Source: Alphaproteobacteria bacterium
GTDB lineage: Bacteria; Pseudomonadota; Alphaproteobacteria; Sphingomonadales; Sphingomonadaceae
Reading direction: 5' to 3'
Length of the DNA stretch: 64,000 bases
NCBI GenBank assembly: GCA_018970445.1
Contig: JAGWWF010000011.1
Location: 39,259 to 103,258, forward strand
Shown here: positions 52,965 to 60,235 of the stretch, in pieces
Numbering within the stretch: position 1 is the first letter of the stretch
Layout of the letters: the number at the start of each line of letters is the position of its first letter
The notes under the pieces: generated by a model
Seen by the model: only the letters and a program-made list of their open reading frames with translations
What the model was told of the DNA's origin: nothing
Databases searched by the model: none
Position numbers and translations under genes: made by a program

Positions 52965-53243
52965 TCATTGCTCCTGTGCGGGAAAGCGGGCGACCAGTTG
53001 ATCCAGCCGATCGGAAATGCCGGCCAGTGCCACATTGGTTTCGTTGGCGGCAGCGAGCTGGCTGAACATGGCCATCTGCTGCACATATTCCAGATTATCG
53101 ACCGGCTTGGTCGGGTCCTGATTCTTCAGCTGGGCGGTCAGCAGCGAAAGGAAATCGGCCTGATCCAGTGTGGCCTTCGGGCTGCGCGCCGGGCTGGCGG
53201 GGGCGGCGGGAATGCCGGTGGGCAGGCCATCGATCCGGCTCAC
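52965..53243 (-). CDS. flgD: Minimal hook-capping protein FlgD (N-terminal domain only)
   Basis: A 92-residue protein with the FlgD N-terminal signature: LDQADFLSLLTAQLKNQDP, KPVDNLEYVQQMAMFSQL and a short helical tail. A typical FlgD is about 220 residues, with a C-terminal tudor-like/Fn3-like region that polymerises into the hook cap; this region is absent and the frame stops in normal sequence. The start is a GTG overlapping the flgC stop (GTGA); longer frames are only the antisense-free shadow of flgC. Gene order flgC-flgD-flgE is normal. Confidence 0.85.
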   Translation of the reverse strand: MSRIDGLPTGIPAAPASPARSPKATLDQADFLSLLTAQLKNQDPTKPVDNLEYVQQMAMFSQLAAANETNVALAGISDRLDQLVARFPAQEQ

Positions 53244-53641
53244 TTGCCGATCCTCAGCGTGTCCATCGCCAAGCTGCGGGCGGTGGCCAGCACCTCGACA
53301 TTGTTGGCATAGGCGCGGGCGGTTTCCACCATTTCCACCATCTCCTGATTGGGATCCACTGCGGCTTCCCACACATGCCCGCTGGCATCGGCCAGCGGAT
53401 GATCGGGATCGAGCTTCTTTTCCGGCGTGCCGGTGCGGGCCATGCCGGCCACATCCACCGTGGCGGCCTGGCCCTGATAATGGCTGGCAAACACCGGGCG
53501 CAGCGCGCGATAGGCATCGCGTTCGCTGCCGGCGATGCTGCCGGCATTGGCCAGGTTGGAAGCGATGGCGTTCATGCGCACGCGCTGGGCGGCCATCGCC
53601 CGGCCGCTGATATCGAAGATGGTGAGATCGCGCGCCATCAT
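53240..53641 (-). CDS. flgC: Flagellar proximal rod protein FlgC
   Basis: A 133-residue rod protein. ISGRAMAAQRVRMNAIASNLANAG is the N-terminal rod signature and the C-terminal EMVEMVETARAYANNVEVLATARSL is typical of FlgC. It overlaps flgB by four bases (ATGA) and flgD by four (GTGA). Confidence 0.95.
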   Translation of the reverse strand: MMARDLTIFDISGRAMAAQRVRMNAIASNLANAGSIAGSERDAYRALRPVFASHYQGQAATVDVAGMARTGTPEKKLDPDHPLADASGHVWEAAVDPNQEMVEMVETARAYANNVEVLATARSLAMDTLRIGK

Positions 53642-54015
53642 TCACCACCCTTCAGCGCCGCCATGATGCTGTTCACCCGCGCCCCCAGAAATTCCAGGCT
53701 GGCGCGATAGCGCATGGCATTTTCGGCAAAGGCCGCCTGTTCGGTTGCCATTTCCACCGTGTTGCCATCCAGGCTGGGCAGCAGCGGCGCGCGATATTGC
53801 AGCCGCGCCGCATCGATCTGGGCGGCAAAGCCGCCGGCCTGCGCGCTGCGCAGTGCGGCATCGGCATCCAGATCGCGCGCCTTGTATCCCGGTGTCGCGG
53901 CATTGGCGATGTTGCTGGCAATCACCTCCAGCCGCTGGGCGCGCAGGCGCAGCGCCGGGGCCGACAGGCCAAGCGCTGAATCGATCAGGCCGGATTGGGG
54001 GGGCAGGGCGGTCAT
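53638..54015 (-). CDS. flgB: Flagellar proximal rod protein FlgB
   Basis: A 125-residue rod protein, first gene of the flgB-L operon. APALRLRAQRLEVIASNIANAATPGYKARDLD is split here into its parts: RLEVIASNIANAATPGYKAR is the rod signature. A near-perfect sigma-54 promoter ends only about 12 bases ahead of the ATG, which leaves almost no leader. No alternative ATG or GTG lies further in, so a leaderless or very short 5' end is implied. Confidence 0.94.
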   Translation of the reverse strand: MTALPPQSGLIDSALGLSAPALRLRAQRLEVIASNIANAATPGYKARDLDADAALRSAQAGGFAAQIDAARLQYRAPLLPSLDGNTVEMATEQAAFAENAMRYRASLEFLGARVNSIMAALKGGE

Positions 54016-54026
54016 GCCCGCCGCAT

Positions 54027-54043
54027 TGCAACGGCCGTGCCAA
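54027..54043 (-). promoter_or_regulatory. Sigma-54 promoter of flgB operon
   Basis: On the minus strand the sequence TTGGCACG-N4-TTGCA matches the RpoN consensus at every conserved position, with the invariant GG and GC separated by ten bases. The predicted transcription start is 54016-54017, adjacent to the flgB ATG at 54015. Confidence 0.88.
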
Positions 54044-54095
54044 ATGCCGGCGCATAGGGAAAGGCCGGGGCTGGGGGCACGGGGGCGGCCCGGGG

Positions 54096-54133
54096 CCGGC
54101 AGGCGCTTGCCGGGGGATGGGCAAGGCCTTGCC
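54096..54133. promoter_or_regulatory. Two palindromes between divergent sigma-54 promoters
   Basis: CCGGCA and TGCCGG (54096-54101, 54108-54113) form an inverted repeat with a six-base centre, and GGCAAGGCCTTGCC (54120-54133) is a perfect 14-base palindrome. Lying 50-85 bases upstream of both RpoN promoters, they are good candidates for binding sites of a sigma-54 activator of the FlbD type. No activator gene is in the window. Confidence 0.5.
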
Positions 54134-54179
54134 GGCTCCGGGCCGTGTGGCAGCGCGCCGTTCCGGGGGGGACAGGGGA

Positions 54180-54196
54180 TTGGCGCGCTTCTTGCT
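54180..54196 (+). promoter_or_regulatory. Sigma-54 promoter of flgA
   Basis: TTGGCGCG-N4-TTGCT on the plus strand matches RpoN except for one base (G for A) and keeps the GG-N10-GC spacing. The predicted start of transcription is near 54207, about 50 bases ahead of the flgA ATG. Confidence 0.75.
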
Positions 54197-54256
54197 GGCC
54201 GGCCCGGTTGAGTGGGGGGGTCGCTGCGGGCCGCCCGGCAGATGGGATTACGACCG

Positions 54257-54754
54257 ATGCGCACCGATGTTAAATGGCACCATTTCGCCCTGGCCCTCGC
54301 CGGGATGGTGATGCTGGCCTGGGCCGCGCCCGGCCCGGCCCAGCCGGCGCTGCACGACGTGGCGCGGCTGCGCCAGCAGGTCAGCGGCTTTGCCGGGGCC
54401 GCCGCGCGGCTGGATCCGGCGCTGGTGGTGCCGCGCTGCCCTGATCCCGCGCTCAGCTGGGCGCGCACCGATGTGGTGCGGGTGGATTGCGCCGCCCCGG
54501 CGTGGACGCTCTATGTCCCGCTTGATCTGCCCGGCCCTGCCGCCGTTGGCCCACCCCGCGCCGCCCCGGCCCGCCCCGCCATCCGCCGCGGTGATCGGGT
54601 GATGGTGGAATCCGGCGGCAACGGCTTTGCCGTCACCCTGGAAGCCGAGGCCGAGCGTGATGCCGATGGCAGCCGCATCGCCCTGAAGACACCGGCCGGC
54701 CGCCGCCTGATCGGCCGCATCGAGGACGGCGGCCGCGTGGTCATCGCCCGCTGA
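54257..54754 (+). CDS. flgA: Flagella basal body P-ring formation protein FlgA
   Basis: A 165-residue exported protein with a hydrophobic signal (about residues 8-30). The C-terminal half (PAIRRGDRVMVESGGNGFAVTLEAEAE is its core, here cited only as a region) reads as the beta-sheet SAF-like fold of FlgA, which chaperones FlgI during P-ring assembly. It is divergent from flgB. The ATG at 54257 directly precedes the basic part of the signal. Its stop lies two bases before the TAAA of the flgM promoter. Confidence 0.85.
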   Translation: MRTDVKWHHFALALAGMVMLAWAAPGPAQPALHDVARLRQQVSGFAGAAARLDPALVVPRCPDPALSWARTDVVRVDCAAPAWTLYVPLDLPGPAAVGPPRAAPARPAIRRGDRVMVESGGNGFAVTLEAEAERDADGSRIALKTPAGRRLIGRIEDGGRVVIAR

Positions 54755-54755
54755 T

Positions 54756-54782
54756 TAAAGTCGCATGGTGAATGGCCGTTAA
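54756..54782 (+). promoter_or_regulatory. Sigma-28 (FliA) promoter of flgM operon
   Basis: TAAA at 54756-54759, a spacer of exactly 15 bases and GCCGTTAA at 54775-54782. This matches the FliA consensus TAAA-N15-GCCGATAA with a single mismatch. It lies 40 bases ahead of the flgM ATG and would make flgM and fliA autoregulated. Confidence 0.85.
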
Positions 54783-54822
54783 CGGCGTTGCCCGGCAGCT
54801 TTGGGCAGAAAGGACGAACATC

Positions 54823-55110
54823 ATGATCGATGGCATCAACGGCGGCGGCGGCCCGCTGCGTGGCCCCCTGGCGGGCCGAACCGCGCCCACCACCGCGGCC
54901 GATCCGCGCGAACCGGCCCGTGCCGTGCAGCGCACCGCCCCCGCCACCCGCGGTGGGGCGGGCGGGCTGGTGGCCGAACTGGCCAGTGCCCCGCCGGTCA
55001 ACCGTGCCCGCATCGATGCGCTCAAGGCCGCCATCGCCGGCGGCCGCCTGCCCATCGATCCCACCGCCATCGCCGATGCCATGATCCGGCTGGAGCGCGG
55101 CAAGCCGTGA
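54823..55110 (+). CDS. flgM: Anti-sigma-28 factor FlgM
   Basis: A 95-residue, mostly disordered protein, rich in Ala, Pro and Gly in its first half. The C-terminal half ends VNRARIDALKAAIAGGRLPI-DPTAIADAMI-RLE, the helical motif by which FlgM holds FliA. It is exported through the hook to release FliA. It begins 27 bases after an AAAGGACG-like site, and overlaps the next gene by four bases. fliA lies five genes downstream in the same apparent operon. Confidence 0.9.
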   Translation: MIDGINGGGGPLRGPLAGRTAPTTAADPREPARAVQRTAPATRGGAGGLVAELASAPPVNRARIDALKAAIAGGRLPIDPTAIADAMIRLERGKP

Positions 55111-55427
55111 GCGCCGATCAGCTGGCCGAAACCCTGGTGGCCGCGATTGCCGCCGAACTGGCCGCGCTGGAGGCCGAGGATGCCGATGCCATCTTGGCGG
55201 CAACCGCGGAAAAGACCGCCGCGCTGGCCGCGTTGCAGGCCGCCATTGGCGATGGTGCCCAGCCACCGCGCGGCCTGATCGAACAGGCGCGCGATCTCAA
55301 TGCCCAGGCCGTGATCCGCAGCCGGGCCAAGCTGCTGGCGGTGGGCAAACGGCTGGCCGCGCTGCAACCGGCCGCCATGCCCCCGCGCGAGACGCTGGCC
55401 TATGGCCGCGACGGGCGCTGGGCCTGA
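55107..55427 (+). CDS. FlgN-like flagellar export chaperone (putative)
   Basis: A 106-residue helical protein starting at a GTG that overlaps the flgM stop. Size, all-alpha composition (ALAALQAAIGD, LNAQAVIRSRAKLLAVGKRLAALQ) and the position after flgM fit FlgN, the chaperone for FlgK and FlgL. The family is poorly conserved in sequence, so the call rests mainly on context. Confidence 0.65.
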   Translation: MSADQLAETLVAAIAAELAALEAEDADAILAATAEKTAALAALQAAIGDGAQPPRGLIEQARDLNAQAVIRSRAKLLAVGKRLAALQPAAMPPRETLAYGRDGRWA

Positions 55428-55461
55428 TGCGACTGGCACATGCCTTGCAATGGATGGCGGC

Positions 55462-56187
55462 ATGACCCAGGCCATAAATTTCCAGCCCGCTGCGGCGGCC
55501 ACCGGCGTTGTTGGCGCGATCCGCCAGGCGGCAGCGGCGACCGGCGTTGATTTTGCCTATCTGCACGCCAATGCCCGTGCCGAATCCGGGCTTGATCCCA
55601 CCGCCCGCGCCCGCACCTCTTCGGCCAGCGGCCTGTTCCAGTTCACCGATGCCACCTGGCTGGCGATGGTGCAGCGCCATGGCGAGAAACATGGCCTGGG
55701 CTGGGCGGCGCAGGCGCTGGCCGGTGGCGCTCCGCCGGCGGTGAAGCAGACCATCCTGTCGCTGCGCCACGATGCCGGGGTGGCGGCACGGCTGGCCGGC
55801 GAATTCACCCGTGAAAATGCCGCCCGTCTGGAAGGCGCGCTGGGCCGGGCGGCGCAGGCCAGCGATCTGTATCTGGCGGCGTTCTTCGGGGCCGGCGGCG
55901 CGATCAAATTCCTCAAATCCATGGCCGCGGCCCCCGGCATGGCGGCGGCCAGCCTGTTGCCGGCGGCGGCGGCGGCCAATCGCAGCACCTTCTATCACCC
56001 CGATGGCAGCGCGCGCTCGCTCGCGCAGGTGCATGATCTGGTGGCCGGGCGCATCCACCGCCACATGGATGGCGAACCGGCCGGCAACCTGCTGCCGGCC
56101 AGCGGCCGCAGCCTGCCGCCGGCCGATCCGGCGCTGGCGGCGGCGCGGGCGCGCATGGCCTATCTTGTGCTGGCCGCGCTGCAATGA
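55462..56187 (+). CDS. Lytic transglycosylase, probably flagellar (SltF-like)
   Basis: A 241-residue protein with a soluble lytic transglycosylase domain: ARAESGLDPTARA holds the catalytic glutamate and SASGLFQFTDATWL the conserved SGLFQF. It has no obvious signal peptide beyond a moderately hydrophobic N-terminus. Being between flgM/flgN and flhA, and with FlgJ lacking its hydrolase half, it is likely the enzyme that opens peptidoglycan for the rod. The ATG at 55462 is the closest to the conserved region; one at 55450 is also possible. It overlaps flhA by four bases. Confidence 0.85.
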   Translation: MTQAINFQPAAAATGVVGAIRQAAAATGVDFAYLHANARAESGLDPTARARTSSASGLFQFTDATWLAMVQRHGEKHGLGWAAQALAGGAPPAVKQTILSLRHDAGVAARLAGEFTRENAARLEGALGRAAQASDLYLAAFFGAGGAIKFLKSMAAAPGMAAASLLPAAAAANRSTFYHPDGSARSLAQVHDLVAGRIHRHMDGEPAGNLLPASGRSLPPADPALAAARARMAYLVLAALQ

Positions 56188-58262
56188 ATGCCGGCGCCAT
56201 CCTGTCCCGCATCGACGCCCGCGCCACGCTGCTGCCGCTGGCGATCCTGGTTTTGGTGGCGCTGATGGTGGTGCCGCTGCCGGCGGTGCTGCTCGATCTG
56301 TTCTTCATCACCAACATCGCGGTGGCGCTGATCGTGCTGATGGTGGCGATCAACATCCGCCAGCCGCTGCATTTCTCGGCCTTTCCCACCGTGCTGCTCT
56401 ACGCCACGCTGCTGCGCCTGGCGCTGAACGTCGCCTCTACCCGCGTGGTGCTGGTGCACGGCCACGAAGGCACGGCGGCGGCCGGCCATGTGATCGAAGC
56501 CTTTGGCAATTTCCTGGTGGGCGGCGATTATGTCGTTGGCCTGTTCGTGTTTGCCGTGCTGATGATCATCAATCTGGTGGTGATCACCAAGGGCGCCGGG
56601 CGGGTTTCGGAAGTGGCCGCCCGCTTCACCTTGGATGCGCTGCCCGGCAAGCAGATGGCCATCGATGCCGATCTCAATGCCGGCCTGATCACCGCCGACG
56701 ACGCCCGCGCCCGCCGCGCCGAAGTGACCACCGAAGCCGATTTCCACGGTGCCATGGATGGTTCGTCGAAATTCGTGAAGGGCGATGCGGTGGCCGGCGT
56801 GCTGATCCTGGCCATCAACATCATCGGCGGCCTGATCCTGGGCACCATGTCCCACGATCTGGCGCTGGGCGATGCGGCGCGCACCTATCTGCTGCTGGCG
56901 GTGGGAGATGGCCTGGTGGCGCAGGTGCCGGCGCTGCTGCTGTCGATCGCGGCGGCCATGGTGGTCACGCGCGTGGGCAAGGACAATGATCTGGCCGGCC
57001 AGGTGGGGGTGCAGCTGGGGCAGGGCGCGCCGTGGCTGCCGGTGGGCGTGATCCTGGCGCTGCTGGGCCTGTTGCCCGGCATGCCGCTCTTGATCGTTGC
57101 GCCGGCCGCCGGTGCGGCACTGTGGTTCGCGCTGCGCCGCAAGCCGGCCGCCCCGGATCAGGCGGGCGCTGCCGCTGGCGAGGCCCCGGCCGATGATGCC
57201 CGCATCGAATGGAGCGACGTGGCCGATGCAGCGCCCGCCGCGCTGGAGATCGGCTTTGGCCTGGTGCCGCTGGTGGATGATGCGCGCGGCGCACCGTTGA
57301 TGGCGCGCATCACCGCCATCCGCCGGCAATTGTCGAAACAGCTGGGCTTTGTGCTGCCGGCGGTGCGGGTGCGCGATGATCTGGCGCTGCCGCCCTTTCG
57401 CTATCGCATCACCCTGGCCGGCGTGGTGGTGGGCGAAGACGAGATTTTCCCCGACGATCTGCTCGCCATTGAAGCCGGGCCGATCGCCACGCCCATCCCC
57501 GGCCGCGAGGTGGCCGATCCGGCCTTTGGCCTGCCCGCCCGCTGGATCGATCCGGCCGAAGCCGAACTGGCCGAAGCCGCCGGCTATACCGTTGTCGATC
57601 CCGCCGCCGTGGCCGGCACCCATCTCAACCAGTTGCTGCTGGCCCACGCGCACCGCCTGCTGGGGCAGGATGATGTGCAGGCCCTGATCGACACGCTGGC
57701 CGAAACCGCGCCCGCGCTGGCCGCAGCGCTGGCCCCCAAGGCGCTCAGCGTCGCCATCATCACCCAGCTGCTGGGCCGGCTGGTGGAGGAGGGGATTTCC
57801 ATCCGCGATCTGCGTTCCATCGCCGGCGCGCTGATTGCCGCTGCGCCCCACACGCAGGATCCGGCCGAACTGGCCGAACGCATCCGCCCGGTGCTGGGGG
57901 CCGCCATCGTGCAGGGCCTGGCCGGCGTGAAGGGCGCGCTGGTCGCCGTCGCGCTCGATCCCGGCCTGGAAGGGCTGCTGGTGCAGGCGGTGCGGGCCAA
58001 TCCGGGCGCAGCCCATCCATTTGATCCGGCGCTGGTCACCCGTGTCGCCGAAGCCGCCGCCAGCGCCACCGCCCCGCTGCTGGCGACGGGCGAACGCTTT
58101 GCCATCGTCACCGTGCCGCCGGTGCGCCGTGCCCTGTGGCAGTTGCTGCGCACCCGGCTGCCGCAGGTGCCGGTGCTCGCCTTCCCCGACATTCCCGATG
58201 ATCGCGACGTCACGGTGGCCGCCGTGATCGGCGCTGCCAGCACACCCAGAGGAGACGCCTGA
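56184..58262 (+). CDS. flhA: Flagellar export apparatus protein FlhA
   Basis: A 692-residue type III export gate protein. There are about eight N-terminal membrane spans (to about residue 310) with the FHIPEP-type signature around VSEVAARFTLDALPGKQMA, then a large cytoplasmic domain that binds chaperone-substrate complexes. Its length and domain layout are normal. It is coupled to the muramidase gene upstream and to fliA downstream. Confidence 0.97.
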   Translation: MNAGAILSRIDARATLLPLAILVLVALMVVPLPAVLLDLFFITNIAVALIVLMVAINIRQPLHFSAFPTVLLYATLLRLALNVASTRVVLVHGHEGTAAAGHVIEAFGNFLVGGDYVVGLFVFAVLMIINLVVITKGAGRVSEVAARFTLDALPGKQMAIDADLNAGLITADDARARRAEVTTEADFHGAMDGSSKFVKGDAVAGVLILAINIIGGLILGTMSHDLALGDAARTYLLLAVGDGLVAQVPALLLSIAAAMVVTRVGKDNDLAGQVGVQLGQGAPWLPVGVILALLGLLPGMPLLIVAPAAGAALWFALRRKPAAPDQAGAAAGEAPADDARIEWSDVADAAPAALEIGFGLVPLVDDARGAPLMARITAIRRQLSKQLGFVLPAVRVRDDLALPPFRYRITLAGVVVGEDEIFPDDLLAIEAGPIATPIPGREVADPAFGLPARWIDPAEAELAEAAGYTVVDPAAVAGTHLNQLLLAHAHRLLGQDDVQALIDTLAETAPALAAALAPKALSVAIITQLLGRLVEEGISIRDLRSIAGALIAAAPHTQDPAELAERIRPVLGAAIVQGLAGVKGALVAVALDPGLEGLLVQAVRANPGAAHPFDPALVTRVAEAAASATAPLLATGERFAIVTVPPVRRALWQLLRTRLPQVPVLAFPDIPDDRDVTVAAVIGAASTPRGDA

Positions 58263-59005
58263 TGGACGCCCGGCTTGGCCTTGATCCCGCGCTGTATGCG
58301 CCCGCCCGGCTGGCCCAGGCCGATCCCGAACGGCTGATTTCCAGCCATCTGCAACTGGTGCGGCGCATCGCCTGGCATGTGCATGCCCGCGTGTCCACCG
58401 CCATCGATGTGGAGGATCTGGTGCAGATCGGCATGGTCGCCCTGATCGAGGCGGCGCGCGGCTTTGAAGATCGCGGCCACGCCGCCTTTGCCACCTATGC
58501 CAGCGTGCGGGTGCGCGGTGCGATGATCGATCAGCTGCGCAAGGGTGCCACGCTGGTGCGTTCGGCCATGCGCCGCAAGCGCGAATGGGGCCAGCTGCGC
58601 CGCCGGCTGGAAGGCGAACTGGGCCGCGCCGCCAGCGACGATGAAATGGCCGCCGCGCTCGATCTGCCGGTGGCCGAATATCGCGCCGCCATGGCCCAAA
58701 CCCACGCGGTGCAGACCGAAAGCCTGGATGATGCCTATTCCGATCACAGCGACTGGTTTGCCAGCCATGATCCCGATGCCCATGATGTGCTGGAAAGCGA
58801 TCGCCGCCGCACCGCCATTGCCGCTGCCATCGCCGAACTGCCCGAACGCGAAGCCCAGGTGCTGCACCTCTATTTCGTCGAGGAACTGAATCTGGAAGAA
58901 ATCGGCCAGGTGCTGGGCGTGGGCGCGGCGCGCATCTGCCAGATCAAGAAGGCCGCGCTCACCCGCATGCGCGGCAAGCTGACCGGCTGGAACGACAGCG
59001 ATTGA
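58262..59005 (+). CDS. fliA: Flagellar RNA polymerase sigma-28 factor FliA
   Basis: A 247-residue sigma factor. Region 2 reads SHLQLVRRIAWHVHA, VEDLVQIGMVALIEAARGF and FATYASVRVRGAMIDQLRK, and region 4 ends LPEREAQVLHLYFVEELNLEEIGQVLGV with a helix-turn-helix. It directs late flagellar genes; its own promoter should be the sigma-28 element at 54756. The start ATG shares a base with the flhA stop (TGATG). Confidence 0.96.
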   Translation: MDARLGLDPALYAPARLAQADPERLISSHLQLVRRIAWHVHARVSTAIDVEDLVQIGMVALIEAARGFEDRGHAAFATYASVRVRGAMIDQLRKGATLVRSAMRRKREWGQLRRRLEGELGRAASDDEMAAALDLPVAEYRAAMAQTHAVQTESLDDAYSDHSDWFASHDPDAHDVLESDRRRTAIAAAIAELPEREAQVLHLYFVEELNLEEIGQVLGVGAARICQIKKAALTRMRGKLTGWNDSD

Positions 59006-59037
59006 AACCGGCCGGCGGGGCTGGCAGGCTGGCCGCC

Positions 59038-59868
59038 ATGATCGATCTGTCGCCGCTGCGCTCCGTCCTCTATCTGCCGGCCAATCGGCCGTCGGCCATC
59101 GCCAGGGCGCGCACGCTGCCGGCCGATGCGGTGATCCTTGATCTGGAAGATGCCGTGCAGCCCGATGCCAAGGCCGCTGCCCGCGCCGCCGCCGTGGCCG
59201 CCGCACAGTATGGCGGCTGGGATGGCAAGCGCCTGTTCCTGCGTGCCAACGGCATCGGCACGCCGTGGCATGCCGCCGATCTGGCCGCCGCACAGGGCGC
59301 GGGCTTTGCCGGCGTGGTGGTGCCCAAGGTGGACACGGCCGCCCAGGCACAGGCCGTGGTGGCCGGCGCCGGGGGCCGGCCGGTGCTGGCGATGATCGAA
59401 ACCCCGGCCGCCGTGCTGGGGGCCGCCGCCATCGCCGCCGTGCCCGGCATTGCCGCGCTGGTGGCCGGCATGGCCGATCTGGCCAAGGCCTTGCAGTGCG
59501 GTGCCGATCCCGAACGCCGGCCGCTGCTGTACAGCCTGTCGGCCATCGTGCTGGCCGCACGCGCTGCCGGCATCGCCTGTTTCGATGGCGTCTGCACCGA
59601 ATATCGCAATGAAACCGCGTTTCTGGCCGAAGCCGCCCAGGGCAGATTGCTGGGCTTTGATGGCAAGACACTGATTCACCCCAGCCAGGTCGCGCCCTGC
59701 AACAGGGTGTTTTCACCCAGCCCGGCCGAACTGGAACACGCCCACGCCCAGATCGCGGCCTATGAAGCCGCACTGGCGCAAGGGCGCGGGGTTGCCACGC
59801 TGGATGGCCAGATGATCGAGGTGCTGCATGTGGAACAGGCCCGCCGCCTGCTGGCGCGGGCTGGCTGA
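59038..59868 (+). CDS. HpcH/HpaI aldolase family, citrate lyase beta subunit-like (CitE)
   Basis: A 276-residue CitE/malyl-CoA lyase-like protein. RSVLYLPANRPSAI, VILDLEDAVQPDAK (Mg-binding acids), RANGIGTPW, VVVPKVD, AMIETP (glutamate ligand) and GFDGKTLIHPSQ are family landmarks. Reactions of this group cleave (S)-malyl-, citramalyl- or beta-methylmalyl-CoA. CitD and CitF are absent here, so it is not classical citrate lyase. The ATG at 59038 is preferred over a TTG at 59002. It ends just before a tRNA gene. Confidence 0.9.
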   Translation: MIDLSPLRSVLYLPANRPSAIARARTLPADAVILDLEDAVQPDAKAAARAAAVAAAQYGGWDGKRLFLRANGIGTPWHAADLAAAQGAGFAGVVVPKVDTAAQAQAVVAGAGGRPVLAMIETPAAVLGAAAIAAVPGIAALVAGMADLAKALQCGADPERRPLLYSLSAIVLAARAAGIACFDGVCTEYRNETAFLAEAAQGRLLGFDGKTLIHPSQVAPCNRVFSPSPAELEHAHAQIAAYEAALAQGRGVATLDGQMIEVLHVEQARRLLARAG

Positions 59869-59941
59869 GCGGCGATTTTTCCGCTTGGCAGAATCGGCGC
59901 GATTGCCTAACCGGCACAGCCCGGCCACTTGGCCCGGCTGC

Positions 59942-60016
59942 TGGGGCGTCGCCAAGCGGTAAGGCAGCGGTTTTTGGTACCGCCATTCCCAGGTTCGAAT
60001 CCTGGCGCCCCAGCCA
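59942..60016 (+). tRNA. tRNA-Gln(TTG)
   Basis: A 75-nt tRNA. Acceptor strands TGGGGCG and CGCCCCA pair over seven bases; D arm GCC...GGC, anticodon stem GCGGT/ACCGC with loop TTTTGGT and anticodon TTG at 59974-59976, T arm CCAGG/CCTGG, discriminator G and encoded CCA. It lies between the lyase gene and the restriction-modification operon. Confidence 0.96.
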
Positions 60017-60064
60017 ACCGCAGAATATCGTTATAATGCAATATCATAAGTGCAGGTCGAGGAA

Positions 60065-60090
60065 TTTCCTAGGACAGGTTTCTAGGACAG
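60065..60090. repeat. Two-copy 13-base tandem repeat beside tRNA-Gln
   Basis: TTTCCTAGGACAG (60065-60077) is followed directly by GTTTCTAGGACAG (60078-60090), two near-identical units with a 13-base period. The region from 60017 to 60235 has no gene; it also contains distant 8-base inverted arms at 60143-60150 and 60193-60200. The repeat is a possible integration or protein-binding site at the edge of the restriction-modification island. Confidence 0.45.
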
Positions 60091-60235
60091 TTTTCTCGTC
60101 CGGATTGGTGCGTTTTCGGGCTGATTTTCAGGCAGCCCGAATCCTGCCGGACGGTTGCGCGCCGGCCGGGCCCACGCGAACCTCGCAAGTGCCCGGCAGG
60201 AGCACCAAAACGTGCCTTGAACGGCCTTGCGCCTA

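Noticed and set aside
57584..59986. An 800-codon minus-strand frame opposite flhA, fliA and the lyase
   Set aside because: Low-complexity Arg/Pro/Ala composition and full overlap with three well-supported genes.
60143..60200. Distant 8-base inverted arms upstream of res as a structured RNA
   Set aside because: The 42-base gap and GC-rich sequence make this likely to be chance, with no supporting covariation visible.
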